DNA from: Colias croceus
Taxonomy: Eukaryota; Arthropoda; Insecta; Lepidoptera; Pieridae
DNA: 64,000 nucleotides
NCBI RefSeq assembly: GCF_905220415.1
Contig: NC_059542.1
Coordinates: forward strand, 3,596,001-3,660,000
Direction of reading: 5' to 3'
The translations under genes were made by a program, and so were the position numbers. Shown piece by piece: positions 25,741-37,180 of the stretch (position 1 is its first letter; each line of letters opens with the position of its first letter). A model generated the notes under the pieces. That model had not been told where the DNA came from. It worked only from the letters and a program-made list of their open reading frames with translations, and ran no database searches.

Positions 25741-26343
25741 ATCGGAATGTCGCTTTACTAGTATCAATGTTAAATTAAATTAAATACACGTGATAAGAAT
25801 TATTTCTAGTTCAAGGGTATACTCCACTTAGTACTATAAAGGTTTATGTTGTAATTGCTGCTGTAGACGATTCCATAAATAGTTTATTCCACATAAATCA
25901 TAATTTATATACGAGTACTCAGTATATACTATTTTAAAAGCTTTTTTACAGCTTTTGTCAACTCATAGTAAATTGTATTTTATCAATACGTTTTGTAACT
26001 AAGTAAAAGTGTAAGTAAATTAATTAAAACTATATGAAGTTGGCATGAAATTCTTATGCTTTAAAGATTATTAATATTTTTGTATTCGCATACGAATCTA
26101 CGTAAATAGAAACTAGATTGCTACTTCGTTGGACACTAAAAGTTAAAATTATACACAAAATAAAGCTAGGCCCATTTATTCAAGTCCCAAGTGGAGCAAA
26201 CTTATAGGATCCCCTAAATTTGAGTGAGATAAGTCACCCCAAGCCGAAATCTGATTTACTGACATTACTGGTATCCAGTTACATTACCACCCTTGATTAC
26301 ACCGCGTCCTATTAAATCATAACATTTTATTTAGAAGATATAT
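25741..26343. other. AT-rich intergenic DNA
   Basis: No gene or recognisable repeat seen up to the LINE insertion. Confidence 0.5.
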
Positions 26344-26803
26344 CTGTTTGTTATTACTTTACTTTTTTTTACTTTTACTATCTGGCGCAGTGACCCCAAA
26401 GTGGGTCTTGGCCTCCGACAACAAAAGACGCCACTTGTCCCGGCACAGTGCGATGTTTTGCCAGTATCTTCTGCGCAGTGCCACGAGATCGTTATTCACT
26501 TGGTCCGCCCAGCGATACTTAGGACGGCCAACCGGCCGTCGGCCTGAGGGACGCCCCAAGTAAACCCGCTTAGCAGCCCGATCATCTCCCATCCGCAGAA
26601 CGTGGCCCAACCATCGTAGCCTATGCGCTTTAATCTCGCCTAAGATGTTTGGTGCAGCAAAAAGTTCCTCCAGCTCCTTATTGGTTCTGATTCTCCAGCT
26701 ACCGTCGTTTAAGGGTATCGGGCCCAATATTTTACGGAGTATTTTGCGTTCCGTTACGAGAAGCTTCTTTTCTTCTTTTTGAGTGAGATTCTGTTTGTTA
26801 TTA
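26344..26803 (-). mobile_element. 5'-truncated LINE insertion with 13-bp TSD
   Basis: The minus strand carries an open frame without a stop from about 26,790 down to about 26,359. It encodes the C-terminal end of a non-LTR retrotransposon ORF2: the motifs RLRWLGHVLRM and GRPKYRWADQV are diagnostic of the region after the reverse transcriptase. The frame ends in a Lys/Ser-rich tail followed by an A-rich 3' end. The insertion is bracketed by an exact 13-base direct repeat, CTGTTTGTTATTA, at 26,344-26,356 and 26,791-26,803, as expected for target-primed reverse transcription. Only the last ~140 codons remain, so it is inactive. The clade (RTE/CR1-like) is not certain. Confidence 0.85.
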
Positions 26804-28540
26804 AAATATCTTTTGGTATTAATGACATAGATAATTAATTACCTACTACTGGAGAACCACTAATTCATCCGCGAGGTTGTTTAGGCATGCTAGAAGTAAA
26901 TCGATTACCTGCTCTTCATTACGTAATATGTTTAAAAAGGTTATAGGGTTCATGAATTTTTATTTTCACCGATAAAAAATTACGCTTATGGAGCATTAGA
27001 AACTTCCAAGTTATAGAAATTTCATAATAGGTAGGTATGCTTGGTAAATTTCGAAAGCTATGGAAGACTACTAACTTGCTCTACAATACCTACTACGTCT
27101 TATGCTTTTACTAAACCATTTCATATTACTGTCTCCAGACACCCCGACAGAGACATATCCATTAACGCGCTTGCTCTAACACCAGCTAATAATTCATTCA
27201 GCCATGTTAAGCCATTCGAACACAATTACATCTGTTATTTAAAACTAAACTATCGTCCGACACCCTTCGTATCAGCTCATTTAACCCCCTACAACAATGG
27301 ACGTGATGCTGGGGCGGTCGAAGTGATTCCCGTTTAGGTAATACTGCACTTGGGGACGTAATTGGGATTTTAAATCGAGTCTTTGTCTTACTGTGGCGTT
27401 AATGAGATTAATCGAACTCTTTTTATGTGTTTTAAAATGTATTTGGGAGTAATTTTAGAACCAAGGAATAAATAACTCATTCATGTCTATAGTAGTCCAA
27501 TTTTTTTAGAAACTTAAAGTTTATTATTTAATAAACTTTTACCCGATAAACGAATATTTAGTTTTTGTTTAATGTTCTGCTTAATTCATCTCTGGTTATA
27601 AATTGATATTATTCAAAAGAACTCCAACCCTCTTTCGAAAACTGAGTGAACTCCATAAATCAATCAAACTTTGAAAACAAAGATCATAATTCCTACGCAA
27701 CGACTCTTCTAGAAAACTTAAATTACTCTTTTTCCGCATTTGGTACGAGTGCGAAAAATCTTCTTGACGGGCTGAGAAATTGATGGCGTCGAAAAAAAGT
27801 GGCAGTCAAAAAACGCGGGAAAGTTTTCACGTCAGCCGAGTTTCACTTAGACAAGTTCCTACATCCATTTGGAAGTTGCTCGTATACGTACGACAAGATG
27901 ACAAATTTTAATGAACCTAAGCGGGCCGCTAATGTCTGCGAACTGCGTAATGGGAAAACTTTGAAGTCTCCGGCCTCCGCCCTGTACAAGATCAATGCTG
28001 AGTTTCGATGCTTAGTTGGAATATCACGTTGATTATTTTGAAATCTTACGTGTTAAATTGGATTGGTTTGATAGACGTTGGGTTGGTTGTTGGTTGAATG
28101 TAAATTCGACTGGACAGATTTGGAAGAAATTATGCTACACAACAATAATGATAGTTTATGAACTGCTTAAATACCTAGTTTTCGCTAATGATATGACATT
28201 AACTTTTCTACACCCTTTTACTTACTTGGTTTTGACTACGAAACATTGTATGCTTTCACGAACTGTGTCAGCAAACATTGTTGTAGATGTCTCAATTTAC
28301 GTCAGGATATTATTAATTATTTGTAAAATACTAATGATTATTTAAAATCATACGGGTGTAGACCAGGAACCAAAAAAACGATCATCAAACTCAGCAGTTC
28401 ATAAAGAAGTAAGTATTAGAAGGTTTCTCGACATGAGAATCAACCAGACAGTCTAGTTCTCTCGACCATTCCAAATCAACAATAGCTTACAAATTTTAAA
28501 ATCAACACCCTATAACAATAAAAAGCGCAATCAACGTGAC
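26804..28540. other. Intergenic DNA, no gene seen
   Basis: Short frames at 27,041-27,337 and 27,799-28,345 are on the plus strand and have slightly elevated GC, but no domain, no good start context and no partner exons were found, so none is called. Conserved non-coding DNA is the likeliest alternative. Confidence 0.35.
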
Positions 28541-28790
28541 GTGTGCCATTTGAACTCTTTCATAGAATTAGCGGAGTATCCATTACATTATAAATTCGCC
28601 GTGTTATATCGGTGACCAGAGAAAAAATTTGGGGTCGCGTGATTGTGATTTAAACGGCTAACCCCCGGGTAAGGGCGGCGTTGGCGTCATCCATCATACG
28701 CTTTACATATGTTTGAATAAAGCTCGTGGGAAAAGGATTTCCTCTCAGAAGTTAAGCGGCGTTTGGCAATAATATAGGGTGTGCTTGTGT
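28541..28790. promoter_or_regulatory. GC-richer island, candidate regulatory element
   Basis: Contains GGGGTCGCGTGATTG, CCCCCGGGTAAGGGCGGCG and TTAAGCGGCGTTTGG in an otherwise AT-rich area. No coding frame fits. Function inferred only from composition. Confidence 0.3.
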
Positions 28791-30025
28791 TACTGAGTTA
28801 CGCGGACTGTCTCTGTTTAGGAGTACCTAGTAAGTATCAAGTTGCAAATATTTAAATCATGTTTAAATGTGCCGTACCCACTATTAAAATTCTTATAAAA
28901 TGTTTTTTTTATAAATAAAGAATGAATTATAGAATAGATTATATTTTGTTTTAATATTTTGTAAGCCTACCTTATCCCACAGGAAATAAAAGGAATTTAA
29001 ATTAACCGAATATAATCGCATCATTAATTATTTCAACTTCAAGTAGTTACTATTTTGTTTTTACATAACAATCACTTACTAAGTACACTGTTTACAATAA
29101 CTTGATAACGATCAATCTAACAAGAAAATCCTATAAAACACAGCCAAAAACCGTCTCATTTTCTCCCATACATTCCAAAATCATATCCATCCCGAACTAC
29201 AAATAGTGGATTAGGGCAGTTAGCAAACAAGGCGTTGCTGTCGTGTGCCGTCGCCCTTACAACTAATGTTGTATTAATGTCTATTAGAAGCCGTGCATTG
29301 TTCTCATACTCGATTTATAAGGATTTATTTGACTAATGCGACGTGCTAAGCCGGCTCCTTTCGCACGGAGTAAACAGAGTCAAGTAGTATTGCGTTAATA
29401 ATCGCCTGTATAATAAGGTGATGACGGATGTTTGCTTTGTATATTGCGAAGAAGGAAATTTAAATGTGTAGGGAAAGGTTTGGAATAAAAATGAATGTTA
29501 TAAGACTTTTTAGGTCTAACAAATTAAGCTTGCAAATCAATATTAATTTGGTCAGTCTAAATGTTAAACCTATAACAATAAACAATCCTAGAGTTAAATT
29601 GTGTTTGTTTTTATACATATCAGACCTATAAATAATACTTACACTAAAATTAGATAAAATACCTACACTAATGTAGGTGATGTGGTGGCATTCTTTTTTA
29701 AACAACAACATGCGAATGAGTTTGAAATTGAAATGGAAAATATAAAAATAATATCTACAAATAAAGTTGCAGAAAACTATTTTCTGAAAGTATTTCCTTT
29801 GAAGGATATCTTACTCATAACTTCCAACGCAAACCAAGCGAAGCAAACTTTACTACGTTTAATTTCACGTCATTTCATAACTAGGAGTGAACTTAGATAT
29901 CTGTTAGGTATATTCACAGCACACTTGTGCAGGAAAACTTTTTTTTTTAATCAATATTTCTGGTTTTTTTTTAATCATTCATAAAATCTTTCCCGATTAA
30001 TATCATTCAATAAAAAAATATTCAT
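28791..30025. other. Intergenic DNA, no gene seen
   Basis: AT-rich apart from a GC-richer stretch at about 29,200-29,400 (gtcgtgtgccgtcgcc, gctaagccggctcc) that may be conserved non-coding sequence. The two short frames at 29,460-29,984 are AT-driven and unsupported. Confidence 0.4.
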
Positions 30026-30237
30026 AACTAGCATTCCGCCCGCGGCTTCGCCCGCGTTTAAAAAAACCCGCATAGTTCCCGTTCCTGTGGGATTTCCGGG
30101 ATATACATATATGTTTATCCAAGTTACCCTCTATATATGTATACTAAATTTCAATGTAATCTTCAGTAGTATTTGCGTGAAAGAGTGAGTAGGTACATCC
30201 ATCCTCACAAACTTTCGCATTTATTATAAGTATTACA
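30026..30237 (-). mobile_element. Helitron/SINE-like dispersed repeat, minus copy
   Basis: The reverse complement of the family at 8,115-8,323. It starts on the plus strand with 'actagcattccgcccgcggcttcgcccgcg' and ends 'cacaaactttcgcatttattataag'. The CTAG-type terminus preceded by a GC-rich hairpin-prone stretch fits a Helitron 3' end. Confidence 0.6.
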
Positions 30238-30425
30238 TTTCCCAACGTGTAGAATCAACAAAGCTAAAAACAGTGTAATATTTATGGCTATTAAAATATT
30301 ATATAATATTAAATAATACATCATTTATTTTGATAAGGGTTAATACCAAGGTACAAATAAAGAGCTTTTTGTAGCGGTGGTATTTTAATTTCTTTTTTTC
30401 AATAAAAAAACGCTTATTGTGACAT

Positions 30426-30700
30426 GACTGTAATAGTTAGAGATATGCTGCCGCTGATTTTTTGTAGACAATGGTGTGTTCTAAAAAAATGTAGTATATC
30501 ATTTTGTTCTATCATCAACAGTTTTCGCAGCGCACGCGATGTAAGGTAGAAATATAGCCTATGTCACTCAGAAATGATGTAGCTTTCCAACAGTGAAAGA
30601 ATTTTTCAAATCTGCCAAGTAGTTTCGGAGCCTATTCAATTCATACAAACAAACAAACAAAAAATCAAACCTTTCCTCTTTATAATATTTGTATAGATTA
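30426..30700 (-). mobile_element. Dispersed repeat, copy A (internally deleted)
   Basis: Starts GACTGTAATAGTTAGAGATA and ends with a CAAACAAACAAAC tract and TATAATATTTGTATAGATT. It is nearly identical to copy B at 30,971-31,319 but lacks about 80 bases present in copy B. In reverse orientation it is the same family as the repeats at 12.4 kb and 32.7 kb. Confidence 0.65.
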
Positions 30701-30970
30701 TCCTGGGCGTAAAATAGGATACTTTTTATCCTGGAAAAATACGTAGAAAAAAAATTAATCTTAATTCTTCAGTTTTATCCATAGACGTTGTTCTGTAGAG
30801 TGTAGAACCGCGAACACACGTTCCGTATTATTATAGGCCTAGCCGTATTTGGGTCCAATAGATATTTATAAGATGTCATTGTCAGAGTTACTCAAAATGG
30901 AGAAACAAACCATCCACGCGAAGACCGACATCCGCGCGGACGGAGTCGCGGGCGGAAGCTATATAAATGG
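30701..30970 (+). mobile_element. Repeat fragment between copies A and B
   Basis: Reads 'aaaataggatactttttatcctgg' at its left and 'cgcggacggagtcgcgggcggaagct' at its right, the usual end of lepidopteran Helitron/RTE-like dispersed repeats, here in plus orientation. The middle is unrecognised. Confidence 0.45.
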
Positions 30971-31319
30971 GACTGTAATAGTTAGAGATATGCTGCCGCT
31001 GATTTTTTGTAGATAATGGTGTGTTCTAAAAAAATGTAGTATATCATTTTGTTCTATCATCAATAGTTTTCGCAGCGCACGCGATGTAAGGTAGTTTTTT
31101 GATATTTTTTTCACACCTTGGATTACGTTATAGTAATTTTAGTAAGGATGCCTATTTTTTTTGAAAATGAAATATAGCCTATGTCACTCAGAAATGATGT
31201 AGCTTTCCAACAGTGAAAGAATTTTTCAAATCTGCCAAGTAGTTTCGGAGCCTATTCAATTCATACAAACAAACAAACAAAAAATCAAACCTTTCCTCTT
31301 TATAATATTAGTATAGATT
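30971..31319 (-). mobile_element. Dispersed repeat, copy B (longer)
   Basis: Same sequence as copy A with few substitutions, plus an extra block of about 80 bases at roughly 31,095-31,170 (ttttttgatattttttt to ttttttttgaaaatg). It ends with the CAAACAAACAAAC tract and TATAATATTAGTATAGATT. Confidence 0.65.
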
Positions 31320-32100
31320 TGTAGTTATAAATGTTGGTATCTATTACCTACTTACCTATAGTTTATTTTCTATCCTTAAAATTACTCATCTTTACATGCT
31401 ATTGAAAAAAAGAATAAACCGACAGTCTTATTGGCCACAAAAATATATCGTACAAAACCCCATGAACATAAATTCACTGAGGGCTCCTTATCACTAAGCA
31501 ACACACGTGTCTAAATCTGATCCTATTACGACCTGCAACCCTTATCTAGCGATAAACCATTGAGATTGTACTGGTAGAACTTTAACCGAAATTAGATTAT
31601 AAATGCTATTGAATAACTTTACATTTTTTATTTGATTTTTTGATTTAGCGTATGACATCTACATTAAAGAGGAATGAGTTAAATTAATAATTGTTTTGTT
31701 TGGGTAGGTTAGGTAAGTAGGTACCTATTTATTAAATAAGACAAAAGAAAATAAAATAATAACAGGCGCATTATTTTGTTTACTTACATGAGATTGAATT
31801 GTTGTGATGTTTTATAATGTATATATTGATGTGTAAAAATGATTTATAGTATACCTAATATTATTTTTTGAATTATAAATTTGAATTATTTTTTACAGAT
31901 TTTCAAATAAGGTAAAGTCAAACAAATTTACAAATAAAGTGAAAGAAATTAAACAAGTGAAGATTATTTAGCAATTCCTTACATCACCACGTTATCCATA
32001 AAATCATCAAGTCTTCTTTTTGATAAAAAAAATCTACTTTTATCTATTTTATTAATATTACATTATGATTAAAAATATTTTTATAACATTCCATCAATTG
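31320..32100. other. AT-rich intergenic DNA
   Basis: No gene or repeat recognised. Confidence 0.5.
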
Positions 32101-32370
32101 ATCTCATTACCGCCGTTTCACTTTACACTTCCTGCCCATTCGTGTGCAATCTGTAGTGTGCAAATCCGTTAATCTTATTTGGCGGGTAGTCAGAGCGCAC
32201 GTGGCGCCGCGTGGCGGCAAATCAACTAATCTCGGAGACGTACGCGTCAGCGGCGGGCGGAGCGCGTGCGCTTACCCGATAACGCCAAGAAACGCTATTC
32301 ATTCCCGCTCTTTTGTCCCGAACAATCGCATATTTATTTATGATATTTGCTGCCAGTCAACCTGACACCC
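32101..32370. promoter_or_regulatory. GC-richer island, candidate regulatory element
   Basis: A block with GCACGTGGCGCCGCGTGGCGGC at about 32,197 (written here as a composition landmark), ACGTACGCGTCAGCGG and TTTATTTATGATATTT. It contains an E-box CACGTG and is CpG-rich against AT-rich flanks. The overlapping 73-codon frame has no gene-like features. Confidence 0.35.
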
Positions 32371-32669
32371 TTAAATACGATTTAGGTTACTGAAGCAAAT
32401 GTGCACTGAAATTTTTAATGGATTTTTTTCTTCTCAGTGCATTAGAGCTTGATTGGCTCGAATCTCTCTTAAAAATTTTATAATAGTTACAACAAGCTTT
32501 AGAATCATCATGATACTTTTATTTGCTTAAAAGTTGTATGTATGTAAATTGTAATCTATACTAATATAATATATATCTAATAATTAATAATACATATTAA
32601 TAACTCAGCCCCCGGAATCACAATAGAAAATCTATTGTGTCGTGGTCAGTTCGGGCCGCTCGGGGCTCA

Positions 32670-33811
32670 ATGGGTTAAAAAGCTGAAGAGTTTGTTTGTT
32701 TGTTTGAAGGCGCTAATCTCAGGAACTACTGGTCCGATTTGAAAAATTCTTTCGGTTTTAGATAGCCCATTCATCGAGGAAGGCTACAGGCTATAATTAT
32801 ATATATGTTACCGGAAATGTATGAAATCAAGGAATTGTATACAATTCCTAGGAAATGTGTACAATTCCGATACCATTTAGGAAATGTATAAAATATTGTT
32901 TAAAAAACTATTTAATGCATGCATATGCTAGGAAATGTATAATCTTCCTAGGAATTGTATACAATTCCTATATCGTATTAGGAAATGTGTAAAGTAAATG
33001 CTTTCTGTATTAAAACACGTTGTTATTTTTTTATTATAGCTCTTATTGATACAATCGGGTAACAGTCATACCGTATAATTGTAATAATATTATGTTCATA
33101 TTATTATCTTACTAATTAACATTTTAAAAATCAACTATCTAACTTTTAACGTAAATATCACAAAATCAACTTATATTAATTATTCTTATAAAATCAAATT
33201 TTCATTTTGCAAGTAATCAGTCCCCTCGTCCCGCTGTCCTCGCGTATATTTGGCGCAGTCGGATTGTATAATCCGCCGTATTACATTACAGCTAGCTTTT
33301 TTAATATGCCGAAAATTCGTCTTTTTCCAAAATTCTACAAAAAGACGGTCGCGAGCCGACGGAGCCCCACGAAGTGGGGCTCCTATTTCTGTGTAGTTTT
33401 AAAAAACACGAACCTAACCTAACCCACCCCCTTATCCAAACCAAAAATTTTTGATTACGAATTATCGGCATAGTTACCTACCTACTACAAAATGCCGACC
33501 GTTTGTAAACGGCCAGATTATATACAACTTGCCTACGACATATCAATATCTTAAATGTTTTACATTTCCGATAGCTATTTAGGAAATGTATAGATTTCCT
33601 AGGAAATGTGTATAAAATAATTTATTTCACACATTTCCGTACGATTTTAGGAATTGTATACATTTCCTAGGAATTGTATACAATGACGGATTACATACAT
33701 TTCCGGTAACATATATACCATCACGCTAAGACCAATAGGAGCGGAGCCACAGATCACAGAAACTAAAGGAGCGGAGCAATGCGGATGAAACCGCGGAGCA
33801 TATAGCTAGTA
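32670..33811 (+). mobile_element. Dispersed repeat interrupted by a nested element
   Basis: The outer repeat starts 'ggttaaaaagctgaagag' plus a TTTGTTTGTTTG tract, passes 'ggaactactggtccgatttg', and is broken at 32,806. It resumes at about 33,717 with 'ccatcacgctaagacc' and ends 'aaaccgcggagcatatagctagta' at about 33,811. The family matches the repeat at 12,352-12,543. The interruption is the inverted-repeat element listed next. Confidence 0.6.
32807..33710. mobile_element. Nested 904-bp inverted-repeat element with palindromes
   Basis: Terminal inverted repeats GTTACCGGAAATGTATG (left) and CATACATTTCCGGTAAC (right) are flanked by ATATAT on both sides, consistent with a TA-rich target duplication. 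Both subterminal regions are packed with AGGAAATGTATA / AGGAATTGTATAC motifs, several as complete palindromes (for example at about 32,831-32,849, 32,951-32,970 and 33,649-33,682). The centre holds a GC hairpin at 33,361-33,383 and an unconvincing 71-codon frame. This is a non-autonomous DNA transposon; the superfamily is unknown to me. Confidence 0.7.
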
Positions 33812-35047
33812 ATATTATCGAATAGGATAAAAATCACCATGTTATAAGTTGGGAGAGTTCTATTCAATTCGTCAGTACATATGGTACGGGATTACAGGTT
33901 AAGAATTTACATAGTTTCTAAATTATTTGACTATGAAACACCTTATTTTAAATCTAACTGTTTTTTAGATATTTTAATTTGATTGTTTGTTATACATAGG
34001 TATTATAAAGCAGTGGTGAGCTTAATCAGCTGATATCTTAAAGTTTTTGCAAGTAAATAAGATGATTTTGATTTATGTTCTTCAGTAATAATTGTGCATG
34101 GATACATGTTAGTAGTCGTGACAGTTTTCTTTAAAAAATACCTTAAAAATACAATGATGCCTGTTTTGCAGACCTACCTAAAATATTATGTAAGTATCTA
34201 TTTACGTTTTATCAGCTTTTCATCGAGCTTAAACAATCAATGTATGTTATAGAAATTCATAAAAAACAAACTTAGTTGCGAGCCGTGGCGAATTCTGGTT
34301 CTAGTACCTTAACATACATTGAGATAATATTACTACGTATGGAGGAGACACCACGAACAAAATCTGTGCGCCATTTTTTTGCTCTAAGTTTTAAAAATTA
34401 TTATCTAGTTAGGTACTTACCGATGAAAGTTATTATTTTGCACTTTTCCGTATTATTTGTATTATTTGTGCAATATCATAACACACACGAAGGCATATTT
34501 GATGCGTTTCACTTTAAAACAAATAAAAAATAAGCGTGCAGTTAAGCCATATGGCGTATGTTGAGCGCGACAACGAGTACATAAGTGATGTAGGCGTTGT
34601 CGTCTCCATATTTATATCTCACATACGAAATATTATGACATAATCGAAAGACAGATGGAGCGTTGCCGAACTAAACCGAATAATTTATCGTCATTTTCAA
34701 TAAAGCTATGTGTGCTGTCATTTCGCCGCTGCACTGTACGTACACGGTGCTTCTGTGTGCGTGTAATGTTGCCAGATATTGAAAAATTTCCCAAATTTTT
34801 CCCCGACTACGGAAAAAAGAGGGTTATGTTTTTCGAGTTTATGGATGTATGTATAATATTTCTTTGACACGCCCTGCAGTATAAACCGTTGGACCGATTT
34901 TGAGTTGTGAGGTTTCATTGCAATGATCTGAATTATTATGTTAGTGGCGGTAGTGACGTAGGCTATAATATACTTACATAAATGAGAAGTCAAGTTTTAA
35001 TTTTTATTTAAAAAAATTTATTACATAAAGTACCTGCCTACTAAAGT
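33812..35047. other. Intergenic DNA, no gene seen
   Basis: AT-rich with moderately GC stretches at 34,530-34,760. Phrases such as 'aaccgttggaccgattttgag' at about 34,887 suggest another decayed dispersed repeat. No coding gene is supported. Confidence 0.4.
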
Positions 35048-35906
35048 TATAGGTAAACCAGAATCTGATGGCAATTGGGGAAATCAAAATTTTGAGTGTG
35101 CAACCCTAGGGAAAATGGACTGACCGATCTTGATACTGCTTATTTTTTATTTTGTCCTCAACATCATTAGTCACATTACATAAGTGAACAATATTGTACC
35201 AAATAATGAGATATCCACTTAATATTTTGTAGGTACTACTTACATGTATAATATACATATTACTTTTATCTATGTAATACATATTATTATTTACACATAC
35301 CTATATTTGTATATTCATTATCAATAAGCCATGTAAAAATATGGATGTAATGATAATGCAGACCAAAACTAGATAATGCTAATATTTCTTTTTATAAAAT
35401 AAAATAACAATAAAATAAAATAAAACTATGTTTATTTTCGTAAGTAATAACAGATACACAAATAATTATAAAATTGACTTGGACAGCTTGGACTTGACGT
35501 ATAGCCGTATTGAAAACTCCTGTAATAAGTTTCCATAAAATTATATTGTAATCAAAAAACAATATTATAGTTAGTTACCTACTTATAATATTTTTAATTT
35601 TAAGTATCAAAACGGGTAAGTCCAATTTACCAATAAAATATTCAAAATTGAAAATTGTGATGTGTTTGACCCTTCTTCATCGAATGTTTTTCTATACACA
35701 TTATAAACAACACCTCTTGCTTGTGATCGCAGCGGCTTTTTCGACATCTTCGAAGATTTTTTAGACAAAATCCTAAAAATTATTCAAGAATTGCAAAGAC
35801 AACAAATAATTTGACAACCATTTTGATAGTTGTCAAATAAAATTGCCATATGAAAATCTTTTATTTCTTAAATATAAATATGCCATCAGATTCTGGTAGA
35901 CCTATA
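35048..35906. mobile_element. MITE-like element, 859 bp
   Basis: The left end TATAGGTAAACCAGAATCTG continues to TGATGGCA and is matched in inverted form by the right end starting TGCCATCAGATTCTGG and finishing TAGACCTATA, with about one mismatch over 26 bases. The interior is AT-rich and non-coding. Confidence 0.65.
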
Positions 35907-37180
35907 TATGTATATGGACAAAATAATTGTATTCAATTTTTTATTAAATAAATTACATAAAAAAAGTTTCAATATTAACTATAATAAATAATAATTATAT
36001 TATTTTTTATTTTTCATAATATATGAATACGAATAGCGGTAGTTTTTAGTCGAGAATACGGGACATTTTATTGTCATCATATCCATCATGGAGTTCACAT
36101 AAATTAAATCGCTAGCGAAAACGACTATGACGTTTTTAAGCTTTATAAAAGTAACAAAATAATGTATTATGCTTATTAAAATAATCTAATAATTATCATG
36201 AACCTTTAGTGCACTATACAAATAATCACATTCACGATCGAAAAATCCAACAGCATTACCCTGAAGATCTTTTAACCATTTTACCGTTTTACCAATAAAA
36301 ATGGCAAATTCATTTTCAAAATACTGGCAACATACGTTGAAGTTTTGTATTCCTTCATATCTGTAAAATTATTATTCGTATTAAAGAAATAAATCAGCCA
36401 AATAATCTACAGAAAACCTGTGAAACGATGTTTTATCTTTTTTTTTGTTTTCGGGAACAAATTTTACAGCGTTTTATTATCACAAGACGGCATTTTTTAA
36501 CTAAAATTGCAAACCCTTTTTGACGTATTGCATGACACTTTATGCGCTATAGCACTGGTGCAGCGACGTATTTGTTTTTGATTTCGTATTTTCTTTGACA
36601 AGGGCGACGGGCGGTTGTCATGCTCCATCTGTACTTTATTTTGTAATCTAAGATCGAAGCAGAATCGTCATTCAAAGATTGTATGATTAACTTAATAGAA
36701 ATAAAATAATATCAAAAAAATTATGTGAGTAAGTATACTAATTTTATACGATTTTTGTATAACTAAGAAAATAGTAACGATGCCTGACTAATTTCATATT
36801 AGGTCTAAGTATTAGGTAGGTACCTACATTAGGTACTAATTATGACGGTAATAAGTAAAAGGGTAGATACCTATATAGGTTTACCAACTGCACAACATTC
36901 TTCCACTCACGCCCCCACAGTCAGACTTGTGGTCAGACGTTAAAACAATCTTGTTTCAAGCATTCATGAAAAAGAGACAACTGAAGTCAATTCTGGCTAA
37001 TTAGCTACATCTCAACGTGCCGACCCGGGAGCGCTTTTAAGTAAACTGCACATTTTAATTATAAGTAATATCATTGGGTAACATACATTCATGAATAATT
37101 CAATTAATATTTTTTTAAATGTAAACTGAAAAAATAATGTTTAAAATCTGTGAGCAAACTCTATATTTATCTTTAATTGA
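35907..37180. other. Intergenic DNA with a decayed exon-like segment
   Basis: AT-rich DNA. The minus strand around 36,186-36,520 looks like the remains of a spliced coding region, listed separately. The part from 36,700 to 37,180 is AT-rich with TAGGTA-type words and no feature. Confidence 0.4.
36186..36520 (-). pseudogene. Decayed spliced coding remnant, possibly transposase
   Basis: On the minus strand an acceptor (AATTTTACAG at 36,370-36,361) is followed by 58 codons open to a TAG at 36,186-36,188, with protein-like composition (for example EFAIFIGKTVKWLKDLQGN). Upstream, a short frame starting MPSC and leading, across one frame break, to a KTSFHR stretch ends at a CACAG|GTTTTC donor whose phase matches the acceptor. 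The MPxC...FHR pattern recalls a THAP zinc finger, but this is weak. The frame break implies a pseudogene. Confidence 0.3.

Noticed and set aside
33207..33422. 71-codon frame in the nested element
   Set aside because: Starts without ATG, overlaps the GC hairpin and shows no transposase features.
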